Positions 29,906 through 40,438 of a stretch of DNA of 64,000 nt are shown piece after piece. Made by a program: the position numbers and the translations under genes. Location of the stretch: positions 62,001 through 126,000 of the forward strand of contig JAECRL010000012.1 of NCBI GenBank assembly GCA_016000265.1. Reading direction: 5' to 3'. Each line of letters starts with the position of its first letter. Within the stretch, counting starts at the first letter, position 1. The notes under the pieces were generated by a model. That model saw nothing but the letters and a program-made list of their open reading frames with translations, searched no databases and had not been told where the DNA came from. This DNA comes from Burkholderiales bacterium. Lineage in GTDB: Bacteria; Pseudomonadota; Gammaproteobacteria; Burkholderiales; Burkholderiaceae_C.

Positions 29906-30409
29906 TCAGGGCTTGTTGCCCGTCGGGAAGGGCCACGCGGCCTGGGGGCTCAGCGTGGTCTTGGCTGCGGGTGCCGAAGGCTTCTTCGCAGGGGCAGGCT
30001 TGGCGGCGGGCTTCTTGGCAGCGGCCTTCTTGGCGGCCGGCTTGGCAGCAGGCTTCGCAGCGGCCTTCTTGGGGGCTGCAGCCTTCTTGACGGCGGCCTT
30101 CTTGGCAACCGGCTTGGCGGCGGGCTTCGCAGCGGCCTTCTTGGGGGCCACGGCCTTCTTGGCGGGCGCTGCAGCCTTCTTCACGACGGCCTTCTTGGCG
30201 GGCGCTGCCTTCTTGACGGCTGCCTTCTTGGCCGGGGCGGCCTTCTTCACGGCGACCTTCTTGGCAGGAGCTGCCTTCTTGACGGCTGCCTTCTTGGCCG
30301 GAGCGGCCTTCTTCACGGCGGCCTTCTTGGCGGCGGGAGCGGCCTTCTTCACAGCGGCCTTCTTGGCCGGGGCAGCTTTCTTCGGTGCCACTTTTTTCGC
30401 AGTTGCCAT
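29906..30409 (-). CDS. Histone H1-like Lys/Ala-rich nucleoid protein
   Basis: A 167-residue protein made almost entirely of Lys, Ala and Pro. From residue 2 to about 145 it repeats AAKKAAVKKAAP-type units, the pattern of bacterial histone H1-like proteins (HctB, AlgP, BpH1, PhaF tails) that bind and compact DNA through lysine side chains. The last 20 residues (LSPQAAWPFPTGNKP) are non-repetitive. A strong ribosome binding site AAGGAGA precedes the ATG at 30409. The DNA repeats that encode it are prone to length change by slippage. No PHA-related domain is fused, so a general nucleoid role is the likeliest. Confidence 0.85.
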   Translation of the reverse strand: MATAKKVAPKKAAPAKKAAVKKAAPAAKKAAVKKAAPAKKAAVKKAAPAKKVAVKKAAPAKKAAVKKAAPAKKAVVKKAAAPAKKAVAPKKAAAKPAAKPVAKKAAVKKAAAPKKAAAKPAAKPAAKKAAAKKPAAKPAPAKKPSAPAAKTTLSPQAAWPFPTGNKP

Positions 30410-30570
30410 ACGTATCTCCTTGATCAAGTTGCAAAGAGCACTGGGTCGCGGGATGCAACCCAGGGATCCATCACCCAACGCCCCCTAGGATCTGGACGTG
30501 GTGTGATGAATGGGGTCAAGCCGAAAGGGCCTGTCCTGCTGATCCCGTGTGCTGTGCAATGGCTCAAGGA

Positions 30571-31764
30571 TCAATCCCAGGAAAGGGCTCCGCCCGACTG
30601 GTATTCAATGACTCGGGTTTCGAAGAAGTTGCGTTCCTTCTTCAGGTCAATCATTTCGCTCATCCAGGGGAAGGGGTTCTCTTCGTTGGGGAAGAGCTCC
30701 TCCAGGCCGATCTGGGTGGCGCGGCGGTTGGCGATGTAGCGCAGGTAGCCCTTGAACATCGAGGCGTTCAGGCCCAGCACACCACGCGGCATGGTGTCTT
30801 CGGCGTAGCGGTACTCCAGCTCGACGGCCTTGAGGAACAGCGCCTTGATTTCGGCTTTGAAGTCGGCCGTCCACAGGTGCGGGTTCTCGAGCTTGAGCTG
30901 GTTGATCAGGTCGATGCCGAAGTTGCAGTGCATGGACTCGTCGCGCAGGATGTACTGGTACTGCTCGGCGGCACCCGTCATCTTGTTCTGGCGGCCCAGG
31001 GCCAGGATCTGCGTGAAGCCGACGTAGAAGAAGAGGCCTTCCATCAGGCAGGCGAAGACGATCAGCGACTTCAGCAGCGTCTGGTCGTTTTCGGTCGTGC
31101 CGGTCTTGAAGTTCGGGTCCATGATCGCGCCGATGAAGGGGATCAGGAACTCGTCCTTGTCGCGGATGGACTGGACTTCGTTGTAGGCGTTGAAGATCTC
31201 GGACTCGTCCAGACCCAGCGATTCAACGATGTATTGATACGCGTGGGTGTGGATGGCTTCTTCGAAAGCCTGGCGCAAAAGGAACTGGCGGCATTCCGGC
31301 GCCGTGATGTGGCGGTAGGTGCCCAGCGTGATGTTGTTGGCGGCCAGCGAGTCGGCGGTCACGAAGAAGCCGAGGTTGCGCTTGATGATGCGGCGCTCGT
31401 CTTCGGTCAGGCCGTTGGGGTCCTTCCAGAGGGCGATGTCGCGAGACATGTTGACCTCTTGGGGCATCCAGTGATTGGCGCAGGTGGCGAGGTACTTTTC
31501 CCAGGCCCACTTGTACTTGAAGGGCACCAGCTGGTTGACGTCGGTCTGACCATTGATGATGCGCTTGTCGGCCACGTTGACGCGGCGCGCGGTGCCACCA
31601 GACAGCGGCGATGCAGGTGAGGAGGAAACGCTGGAAGCCGTGGTCGATGCCATCGATGAAGTGATCGGTGACGACGACGTGTTCCGTGTGGCGCTCGAAG
31701 CGTTGGACACGGAAGCAGGAGGCGTTGAGGAGGAGTTGGACGTATCGTCTTCCCAGACCAGCAT
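30571..31764 (-). CDS. nrdB: Class Ia ribonucleotide-diphosphate reductase subunit beta
   Basis: A 397-residue R2 subunit carrying the di-iron/tyrosyl-radical cofactor. Iron ligands of the ferritin-like fold are recognisable in the [20 protein letters not shown] and [13 protein letters not shown] segments. The C-terminal tail that docks onto NrdA ends ALSWD. An N-terminal extension of about 55 residues is almost only Ser, Thr, Ala and Pro (residues 8-55) before the conserved [20 protein letters not shown]; this is variable in Burkholderiales and probably disordered. It lies downstream of nrdA with a 203-base gap holding several hairpins. Confidence 0.97.
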   Translation of the reverse strand: MLVWEDDTSNSSSTPPASVSNASSATRNTSSSPITSSMASTTASSVSSSPASPLSGGTARRVNVADKRIINGQTDVNQLVPFKYKWAWEKYLATCANHWMPQEVNMSRDIALWKDPNGLTEDERRIIKRNLGFFVTADSLAANNITLGTYRHITAPECRQFLLRQAFEEAIHTHAYQYIVESLGLDESEIFNAYNEVQSIRDKDEFLIPFIGAIMDPNFKTGTTENDQTLLKSLIVFACLMEGLFFYVGFTQILALGRQNKMTGAAEQYQYILRDESMHCNFGIDLINQLKLENPHLWTADFKAEIKALFLKAVELEYRYAEDTMPRGVLGLNASMFKGYLRYIANRRATQIGLEELFPNEENPFPWMSEMIDLKKERNFFETRVIEYQSGGALSWD

Positions 31765-31796
31765 GGTGAACTTCCTATGGAGTCGGATTATGGAAG

Positions 31797-31814
31797 GGTG
31801 TTGTTAAAAACACC
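31797..31814 (-). promoter_or_regulatory. AT-rich hairpin in the nrdB leader
   Basis: GGTGTT and AACACC pair with a six-base loop about 33 bases upstream of the nrdB start. It lies outside the ribosome binding site and could affect nrdB mRNA stability. Confidence 0.4.
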
Positions 31815-31817
31815 AAG

Positions 31818-31894
31818 CACTTCTTGACATGGAGAGCCCGAGCTCATCTTCGTTGTTGCGGCTTCGCATCGAATGAAGGGCATGTCAAGAAGTG
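31818..31894. repeat. Perfect 14-bp inverted repeat between nrdA and nrdB
   Basis: CACTTCTTGACATG at 31818-31831 is exactly inverted as CATGTCAAGAAGTG at 31881-31894, with 49 bases between. The spacer and flank also share a directly repeated GAGCCCGAG (31834-31842 and 31907-31915). The arms could form a long hairpin in the nrdA-nrdB message or be paired protein-binding sites. Confidence 0.75.
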
Positions 31895-31916
31895 ACGAAG
31901 GAGCTGGAGCCCGAGG

Positions 31917-31943
31917 TGCCATCGGCTTGAAAGGCCGATGGCA
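31917..31943 (-). promoter_or_regulatory. Perfect 10-bp hairpin 24 bases after nrdA
   Basis: TGCCATCGGC pairs with GCCGATGGCA with a 7-base loop, just downstream of the nrdA stop at 31968. There is no T-run after it on the minus strand, so it resembles an mRNA 3'-end stabiliser or processing site rather than a classical terminator. It may set the nrdA to nrdB ratio. Confidence 0.6.
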
Positions 31944-31967
31944 TGCGGGTTCTGGCTCGTCAGGCCA

Positions 31968-34880
<2,913 letters not shown>

Positions 34881-34993
34881 GGGATTCCCTTCGGTGGGTG
34901 CAGGGCCATGGTGCGCGGTGCAAGGCGCGGTGCATGGGGTGGTCAAACCTGCAGATGGGAGGCGATCAGGGGTGCCGATCGCCAACTGCTGGA

Positions 34994-35009
34994 ACACTAT
35001 ATCTGGTGT
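34994..35009. promoter_or_regulatory. NrdR box, proximal
   Basis: ACACTATATCTGGTGT fits the 16-bp NrdR operator consensus (acaCwAtATaTwGtgt) with a few substitutions. It pairs with the second box 31 bases away centre to centre, the spacing that places both on one helix face. NrdR is the ATP/dATP-sensing repressor of ribonucleotide reductase genes. Confidence 0.85.
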
Positions 35010-35024
35010 CTGGTGTGCTGTGAA

Positions 35025-35040
35025 GCACTACCTGTAGTGT
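35025..35040. promoter_or_regulatory. NrdR box, distal
   Basis: GCACTACCTGTAGTGT is a near-palindromic NrdR box whose outer CACTA/TAGTG halves are perfect. It lies just downstream of a TATAGT hexamer at 35051-35056 (minus strand) that may be the nrdA -10, so bound NrdR would block the start site. Confidence 0.85.
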
Positions 35041-35145
35041 TCGGTGGGCGACTATAACGCCTTTTTGGTGGGCGTTCGGGGTGTGGCGCGAAAACTGGGG
35101 AAAGCGCTGAATCGCTTGTCCGGATTCTCCCGTCTTGACTTGTTT

Positions 35146-35730
35146 TCAGCCGCCCAGTCGGTCTCGGGGCCACCCGCTCAGTTGCGCCAGCAAGGCCCAG
35201 TCAAAGGCCCGTCCCGGGTCCTCCTTGCGCCCTGGGGCCACGTGCTCGTGTCCCACGGCCTCGGTGATGGGCCAAGCCGTGCCCAGGTCGTTGAGCAGGC
35301 GCGCGAGGGCCGCGTATTGGGGCGCTTCGAAGGCGGTGTGCTCCAGGCCTTCGAGCTCGATGCCGACGCTGTGGTCGTTGCAATTGTCTCGCCCTCGCCA
35401 CGATGAGCGGCCGGCGTGCCAGGCTCGGTCGGTGACCGACACGAATTGCAGCAACTCGCCGTCGCGCCGGATGACGAAATGAGCCGACACCTCGGCGCCG
35501 CGGATGTGTTGAAAGTAGGGGTGGGCGTCCCAGTCGAGTTGGTTCGTGAACAGGCGCTCGATGTGGTCGCCGCCGTACTCGCCGGGCGGCAGGCTGATGG
35601 AGTGGATGACCGCGAGGTCGATGACGCCGCCCGGTGGCCGGGGGCCGAAATTGGGCGAGGGCACCCGGCGGGCGTCGCGGTGCCAGCCGGCTTGCCACAG
35701 CGCAACGGGGGGGCGGGGCTCAGTCGACAT
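35146..35730 (-). CDS. ampD: 1,6-anhydro-N-acetylmuramyl-L-alanine amidase AmpD
   Basis: A 194-residue cytosolic zinc amidase recycling murein by cutting anhydromuropeptides; loss of AmpD derepresses AmpC beta-lactamase in many Gram-negatives. Zinc ligands are the His of LAVIHSISLPPGEY, the His of GHEHVAPGRKEDPG and the Asp of that same loop. The substrate-binding GAEVSAHFVIRRDGE and DRAWHAG segments are present. Size is normal (E. coli 183). It overlaps the 3' end of pilR by 11 bases and is probably co-transcribed with pilS-pilR, a neighbourhood common in Burkholderiales. Confidence 0.96.
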   Translation of the reverse strand: MSTEPRPPVALWQAGWHRDARRVPSPNFGPRPPGGVIDLAVIHSISLPPGEYGGDHIERLFTNQLDWDAHPYFQHIRGAEVSAHFVIRRDGELLQFVSVTDRAWHAGRSSWRGRDNCNDHSVGIELEGLEHTAFEAPQYAALARLLNDLGTAWPITEAVGHEHVAPGRKEDPGRAFDWALLAQLSGWPRDRLGG

Positions 35731-37249
35731 CGGCGTCGGGGTCGAAGCGTTCGCCCAGGGTCACGCCCTGTTCGCTGACGTGCACGCCCAGGCGGGCCAT
35801 GCGGTAGCGCATCTGGCGCAAGGACAGGCCGAGGCTGGCGCCGGCGGCTGTGCGGTTGAGGCGGTGTTTTTCCAGGGCCCGCATCAGGATCTCGCGCTCG
35901 ACCTCGTCGAGGTGGGAGACGAGGTCGCTGGGCAGGCGGGGGGCGGCTGGGGTGGTTGCGGGCGCGTCGGTGGTTTCTGGGGGGGGAGGCGAGGGGGGGG
36001 CGCTGGTGCGGTTCAGCGCGGACAGCCCCAGGTCTTCGGGTGAGAGGGTGCTGTGGTTGCTCAGGGCCACGGCGCGGTGCAGCATGTTCTCCAGCTCGCG
36101 CACGTTGCCGGGGAAGGGGTGATGCAGCAGGGCGCTCAGGGCGTCGGTGCTCAGCGAGGGCGCGGGTGTGGCGCCGGATTCGTGGGCGATGCGCTCCAGC
36201 ACGCGTTGGCACAGGATGGGCAAGTCTTCGAGGCGCTCGCGCAAAGGCGGCAGCGTGATCTGGATGACGTTGAGTCGGTAGAACAGGTCCTGGCGAAAGC
36301 GTTGGGCCAGCACCTCGGCGCCCAGCTCCTTGTGTGTGGCGCTGATCACGCGGACGTCGACGTGGACCTCGGCGGTGGCGCCGACCGCCCGCACGGCGCG
36401 CTCCTGGATGGCTCGCAGCAGCTTGGACTGCATCGCCAGCGGGAGGTCGCCGATTTCATCGAGGAAGAGCGTGCCGCCGTGTGCCGCCTGGAAGAAGCCT
36501 TCGCGGTCTTCGTTGGCGCCGGTGAAGGCGCCTTTTCGGTGGCCGAAGAACTCGGCTTCCAGCAGCTGTTCGGGGATGGCCCCGCAGTTGACCGCGATGA
36601 ACGGCTGGCTCGAGCGGCTGCTGACGTCGTGGATGGCGCGCGCGACGAGTTCCTTGCCGGTGCCCGATTCGCCCCAAAGCAAGACGGGCGCCATGCTGCG
36701 CGCGACCTTGTCGATGAGCACGCGCACCTGCTGCATGGCCGCGCTGTGGCCCGCCAGCTTGGCCAGTGCGGCGGGGGCGGGCTGAACAGCCGAGCCTGGG
36801 GCGGTGATGGGGCGGCTGCCCACCGACTGGCCCGAGGCCGTGCGGGGTGGGGCGGCGTGCTGGGCATCGCCGTCGGCTTCGCGCAAGGCCGAGGCCACGA
36901 CGGCGCGAAATTGTTTGAGGTCGACCGGTTTGGTCAGGTAGTCGTAGGCCCCGGCCTTGAGGGCGCTGACGGCGTTTTCAGCCGAGCCGTAGGCGGTGAT
37001 GACGATGGTGCGCTCGGGGCGCCCTGCGGCTTCGAGCCGGCGGATGAGGTCCAGGCCCAGGCCGTCGGGCAGGCGCATGTCGGAGATGATGGCGCTGAAG
37101 CGCTGCTCTTGCAGCATTTGCCAGGCGTCTTCGACGCAGCCCGCGGTCTCGATGTGGTAGCCCTCGCGCAACAAGGTCAGTTCGTAGAGCGTGCGCAGGT
37201 CGGGCTCGTCGTCGACGACCAGGAGGCGGTGGTGGGTGGGGGGGCTCAT
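35720..37249 (-). CDS. pilR: Sigma-54-dependent response regulator PilR
   Basis: A 509-residue NtrC-family activator. The receiver domain (about 8-122) has LLVVDDEPDLR, the phospho-acceptor in IISDMRLPDG and the KP of YDYLTKPVDL. The AAA+ domain (about 170-400) has Walker A GESGTGKELVARA, the sigma-54-contacting GAFTGA loop, and Walker B GGTLFLDEIGDL. The C-terminal Fis-type HTH is LNRTAAGASLGLSLRQMRYRM. Next to a six-helix kinase upstream, this is the PilS-PilR pair that activates pilin (pilA) transcription with RpoN; pilA is not in the window. It overlaps ampD. Confidence 0.94.
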   Translation of the reverse strand: MSPPTHHRLLVVDDEPDLRTLYELTLLREGYHIETAGCVEDAWQMLQEQRFSAIISDMRLPDGLGLDLIRRLEAAGRPERTIVITAYGSAENAVSALKAGAYDYLTKPVDLKQFRAVVASALREADGDAQHAAPPRTASGQSVGSRPITAPGSAVQPAPAALAKLAGHSAAMQQVRVLIDKVARSMAPVLLWGESGTGKELVARAIHDVSSRSSQPFIAVNCGAIPEQLLEAEFFGHRKGAFTGANEDREGFFQAAHGGTLFLDEIGDLPLAMQSKLLRAIQERAVRAVGATAEVHVDVRVISATHKELGAEVLAQRFRQDLFYRLNVIQITLPPLRERLEDLPILCQRVLERIAHESGATPAPSLSTDALSALLHHPFPGNVRELENMLHRAVALSNHSTLSPEDLGLSALNRTSAPPSPPPPETTDAPATTPAAPRLPSDLVSHLDEVEREILMRALEKHRLNRTAAGASLGLSLRQMRYRMARLGVHVSEQGVTLGERFDPDADVD

Positions 37250-37289
37250 GCGGCGGTTGGGCTGCGTTTGTGCTGCGTTGGTGCCTCGG

Positions 37290-39218
37290 TCAGGCGGCGT
37301 AGGCGGGGGAGCCGGGGGGCTCGACCGGCATCGTGATGAAGAATTCGTTGCGATGCCTCACCGCAGGTGGGTGCTGGCGGTAGTCGATGCTGGCGCCGTG
37401 CCGCTCGCACAGCTCTCGGGAAATATACAGACCCAGGCCGGTTCCGCGGCTGCTGGTGGAGAAGAAGGGCTCGAACAGCGCCCGTTCGGTGTCGCCCTGG
37501 ATGGGCTCGCCATCGTTGCCCACCGACAGCATCAGCAAACCACCTGGCGTGGCCGAAGGCAGCCAGCGCAGGCTGACCTGGATGGCGCCCGCCTCGCCGC
37601 TGTTGTATCGCAGCGCGTTGTCCAGCAGGTTGACGAGCACGCGCTGCAGGTGCTCGGGCTCGAAGCGCACTTTGAGGTGGGGGGGGGCCGGTGAGGCCTG
37701 GCAGCCCGAGACGTCGATGTGAAGCAGGCCGTTGTCGCCGCTTTCCAGGCGCTGGGTGCTGCGCCAATCGTTGCAGGTGGCCACCACGGCTTCGACGGGG
37801 TCGATCGCTGGCGCCGGGGGACGAACCCCGGGCGCCACGGTGAGGATGTCGTCGACGATGTGCTTGAGGCGGTTGACGTTGTCCTCGACCATCTGGGTCA
37901 GGCGCTGCTGTCCTGGCGAGGTGGCGTCTTCCGACAGCAAGGCGTTGGCCTGGGCGATGGCGGCGAGCGGGTTGCGGATTTCGTGGGCGATGCCCGCTGA
38001 CATGCGTCCCATGGCCGCGAGCTTGTCCTGCCGCTGGCGGGCGCGCACCGTGCGCAGGTCTTCCAGCAGCATGACGCACATTTCCTCGCGGGCGCTTTCC
38101 TTCGATGCGCGCGCGGGGCTGCGGGTGAAGCGCACGCGCAGCCTCAGGTCACGCTGGGTGTGGTCATCGAAGTGCAGCCGGAGTTCCTGGCCACCCTCGG
38201 CTTTCAGGGGGCGCTTCATGGCCTGCTCCACGGCGTCGATGAGCGGGAGCCAGGCGGGCACGCCCCGCAGTTGGAAGGGTGCGGCCGGCATGCGGCCTTG
38301 TGCGGACAGCAAGCGGCGAGCGGCCGGGTTGGCGGTGCGCACGCGCCCGCGCCGGTCCACCACCATGACGCCTTCGACCATCTCCTCGATGACCAGCCGG
38401 TTGAGCTCGGCTTGTTGGCGCGCCAGCTCCAGGCTGCCCTTGGCGCTGAGTTCTTCGCGGGCCAGGCGGGTGGCCATTTCGTTGGCGAGGATGGCGATCA
38501 TGAACAGGCCGAAGCCGGTCAGGCCCGCCTGGGTCATGAGGCCGGTCAGCGCCGCGCCGCTGCCTTGTGATTGCAACCAGGCCGACGCCAGCAGGCTCAG
38601 CGTGGCGGCGGCGGCCGTGCCCAGGGCCATGATGCGGGGCATCAGCACGGCGGCCATCAGCACCGGCAGCACCAGCAAGGCCTGGGAGTTCACGGCCGCG
38701 CCGGTGAGTTGGTGCAGCAGCGCGAAAAAGCCGAGGTCGACCCCGACGCTGGCCAGGGCCTGGCGGGAGCGCAGGGCCGATTGTCCGGTGGGCGCGGGCC
38801 GGCGCTGGCTGGGCAGCAGCCACACCGCCACCGTGAGCGCGGCGTAGGCGGCGGCCACGACGCCGACCCACCGGGGCAGTTGCGAGCCCGTCAGCCACAG
38901 GCCGACGACCACGCTCAGCAGGATCAGCGCCAGCACGGCTCGCGCCGACAGGAACGCGCGGTAGACCCGGAAGAAGTAAGGCGTGCCCGCCGCGTTGGGC
39001 GGGGCGGCACCGGCCGCCGCATCCCGCCTGGTCGGGGATGGCCTGTCGGAGTCGGCCCGGCTGCTGCGTTTCGCGATCTCGTCCGGCGACCAGGTGCTGT
39101 CGCCGTCGGCGCCCGGCCCGAACCAGGAGGTGTCGGACGCATCCGATGCATCGGCCACGGGCGGGGTGCCGGCGAGCTTCCCGCTCGACGAGCGCGGGGC
39201 GGGGGCGGGCGTTGGCAT
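37290..39218 (-). CDS. pilS: Sensor histidine kinase PilS
   Basis: A 642-residue inner-membrane kinase. After a hydrophilic Ser/Pro/Asp-rich N-terminal tail of about 85 residues come six membrane helices (about 88-250), a PAS domain (about 285-380; GVMVVDRRGRVRTANPAARRLL), the H box SAGIAHEIRNPLAA (His near 410) and an ATPase with VLVNLLDNALRYNSG and GTGLGLYISRELCERHG. Helix number and order match PilS, which monitors membrane pilin and signals to PilR. The long N-terminal tail is larger than in Pseudomonas PilS. It is 40 bases upstream of pilR. Confidence 0.92.
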   Translation of the reverse strand: MPTPAPAPRSSSGKLAGTPPVADASDASDTSWFGPGADGDSTWSPDEIAKRSSRADSDRPSPTRRDAAAGAAPPNAAGTPYFFRVYRAFLSARAVLALILLSVVVGLWLTGSQLPRWVGVVAAAYAALTVAVWLLPSQRRPAPTGQSALRSRQALASVGVDLGFFALLHQLTGAAVNSQALLVLPVLMAAVLMPRIMALGTAAAATLSLLASAWLQSQGSGAALTGLMTQAGLTGFGLFMIAILANEMATRLAREELSAKGSLELARQQAELNRLVIEEMVEGVMVVDRRGRVRTANPAARRLLSAQGRMPAAPFQLRGVPAWLPLIDAVEQAMKRPLKAEGGQELRLHFDDHTQRDLRLRVRFTRSPARASKESAREEMCVMLLEDLRTVRARQRQDKLAAMGRMSAGIAHEIRNPLAAIAQANALLSEDATSPGQQRLTQMVEDNVNRLKHIVDDILTVAPGVRPPAPAIDPVEAVVATCNDWRSTQRLESGDNGLLHIDVSGCQASPAPPHLKVRFEPEHLQRVLVNLLDNALRYNSGEAGAIQVSLRWLPSATPGGLLMLSVGNDGEPIQGDTERALFEPFFSTSSRGTGLGLYISRELCERHGASIDYRQHPPAVRHRNEFFITMPVEPPGSPAYAA

Positions 39219-39256
39219 CGATCGATTCAGGTTGGCTCAGGGAGGGGCATGGCGGC

Positions 39257-39517
39257 TCATGGCCTGCGGGGCCCGGCCGTGCGGTGGGCGTCACCGCAAT
39301 ACACCCGCCCACCGATGTCGAGGACCGCGTCCTTGAACGGCAGGTGCACGCCGCAGTGCGCACACGGAACGATCTGATCGGGTTCGTTGCCGGTCGGCTT
39401 CGGCCCCGGCCTGGTGGGGGGCGCCGCCTCGGGCTTCTTCCCTTTGAGCAGGCCCCTGATGGCGGGCGAATGCCAGAGCCAAAGCACGACGAGAAAAAGC
39501 AGCAGGTACTTGAGCAT
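39257..39517 (-). CDS. PP0621 family protein
   Basis: An 86-residue protein with one N-terminal membrane helix (KYLLLFLVVLWLWHS) and a C-terminal zinc-ribbon-like part: CAHCGVHLP and VYCGDAHR supply three cysteines and a His. It matches the small PP0621-type proteins that lie between pilS and a cytochrome c assembly-type gene. The function is unknown. The ATG at 39517 starts the membrane helix; the upstream in-frame extension is Pro/Arg-rich shadow sequence. Confidence 0.85.
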   Translation of the reverse strand: MLKYLLLFLVVLWLWHSPAIRGLLKGKKPEAAPPTRPGPKPTGNEPDQIVPCAHCGVHLPFKDAVLDIGGRVYCGDAHRTAGPRRP

Positions 39518-39536
39518 GGGTGCGCGTGGTCTCGGG

Positions 39537-40409
39537 TCAGAGGGGCAGGGCGGGGCGCTGGAGCACGACCTCAAGCACGAAGCGCGAGCCGACGTAGGCC
39601 AGCAGCAGCAGCAGGGAGCCGGCCACGAGCCATCGAATGGCCTGCCGCCCCCGCCAGCCGAAGCGCGCGCGACCGATCAGCAAGGTGGCAAACACCAGCC
39701 ACGACAGCACCGAGAACACCGTTTTGTGATCCCACTTCCAGGGTGCCGTGAACACGGCGCCCAGCAACAGGGTCAGGCTGAGCATGGCAAAGCCCGCCCC
39801 CACGAAGCGCAGCGTGAGCGACTCCAGGCGCAACAGCGGCATGCCCAGCGCGTGGCCTGTCGGCCGGGTGGGCGAGGGGATCAGGCCGGAGCCGCCCGAG
39901 CCTGCGCGCAGGCGGCGCTCAGCGTGCTGAAGCAGCGCCGCATGCAGCAGCGCCGCCCCGATCAGCCCGTAGGACGCGAAGCCTGTGATCCAGTGCAGGG
40001 GCGCCCAGGCGCTGGCTTGCTGGGCGTGGCTCTGACCCGGAAACCACCACGCCAGCACCACGGTCACGCTCGCGAGGAGGCCAAGCGCGCGACGGATGGC
40101 CGGCAGCCCCAGCCGGCGGCTCTCCAAGGCGTACACGGCCAGCACCAGCCACGACGTCACCGACAGCGCGGGCGCGAACCCGAAGCGCGCGCCCGGCAGC
40201 GGGCTGTCGAGGGCGAGCACGTCCAGCGCGATGGCCATGGCCTGGGCCAGCCAGGCCGCCAGCAACACGATCAGCAGGGGGCGCGGCGGGCGGGTCAGGT
40301 CCTGGTTCGACGGCGCCGGCCAGACGCTCACCAGCACATAGCCCAGCACCGCCACGAGGCTGGGCCAGAAAGTGAGCGAAGGCAAAGTCGATGCGGGCGA
40401 TAAAATCAT
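39537..40409 (-). CDS. CcsA/YpjD-like cytochrome c assembly membrane protein
   Basis: A 290-residue inner-membrane protein with eight likely helices, of the CcsA/HemX/YpjD family. The conserved core includes SAWAPLHWITGFASYGLI and FTAPWKWDHKTVFSVLSWLVFA, where the histidines of LHW and WDHK are candidate haem ligands. E. coli YpjD and relatives, whose gene is always divergent from ffh, have an uncertain role; true haem lyase activity is not shown. The arrangement here (divergent from ffh with 29 bases between starts) is that conserved layout. Confidence 0.9.
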   Translation of the reverse strand: MILSPASTLPSLTFWPSLVAVLGYVLVSVWPAPSNQDLTRPPRPLLIVLLAAWLAQAMAIALDVLALDSPLPGARFGFAPALSVTSWLVLAVYALESRRLGLPAIRRALGLLASVTVVLAWWFPGQSHAQQASAWAPLHWITGFASYGLIGAALLHAALLQHAERRLRAGSGGSGLIPSPTRPTGHALGMPLLRLESLTLRFVGAGFAMLSLTLLLGAVFTAPWKWDHKTVFSVLSWLVFATLLIGRARFGWRGRQAIRWLVAGSLLLLLAYVGSRFVLEVVLQRPALPL

Positions 40410-40438
40410 GCGATCAGTTTACGAGAGCAACGCGCTTC

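Noticed and set aside
29895..30458. Repetitive DNA read as a possible CRISPR array.
   Set aside because: The repeats are in-frame Lys/Ala codons of a histone-like gene with a strong ribosome binding site; there are no unique spacers.
31818..31831. TTGACA within the nrd inverted repeat as a -35 promoter element.
   Set aside because: No -10-like hexamer lies at 16-18 bases on either strand.
34994..35040. The two palindromes considered as part of an insertion sequence end.
   Set aside because: Their spacing, sequence and position before nrdA fit NrdR operators and no transposase is near.
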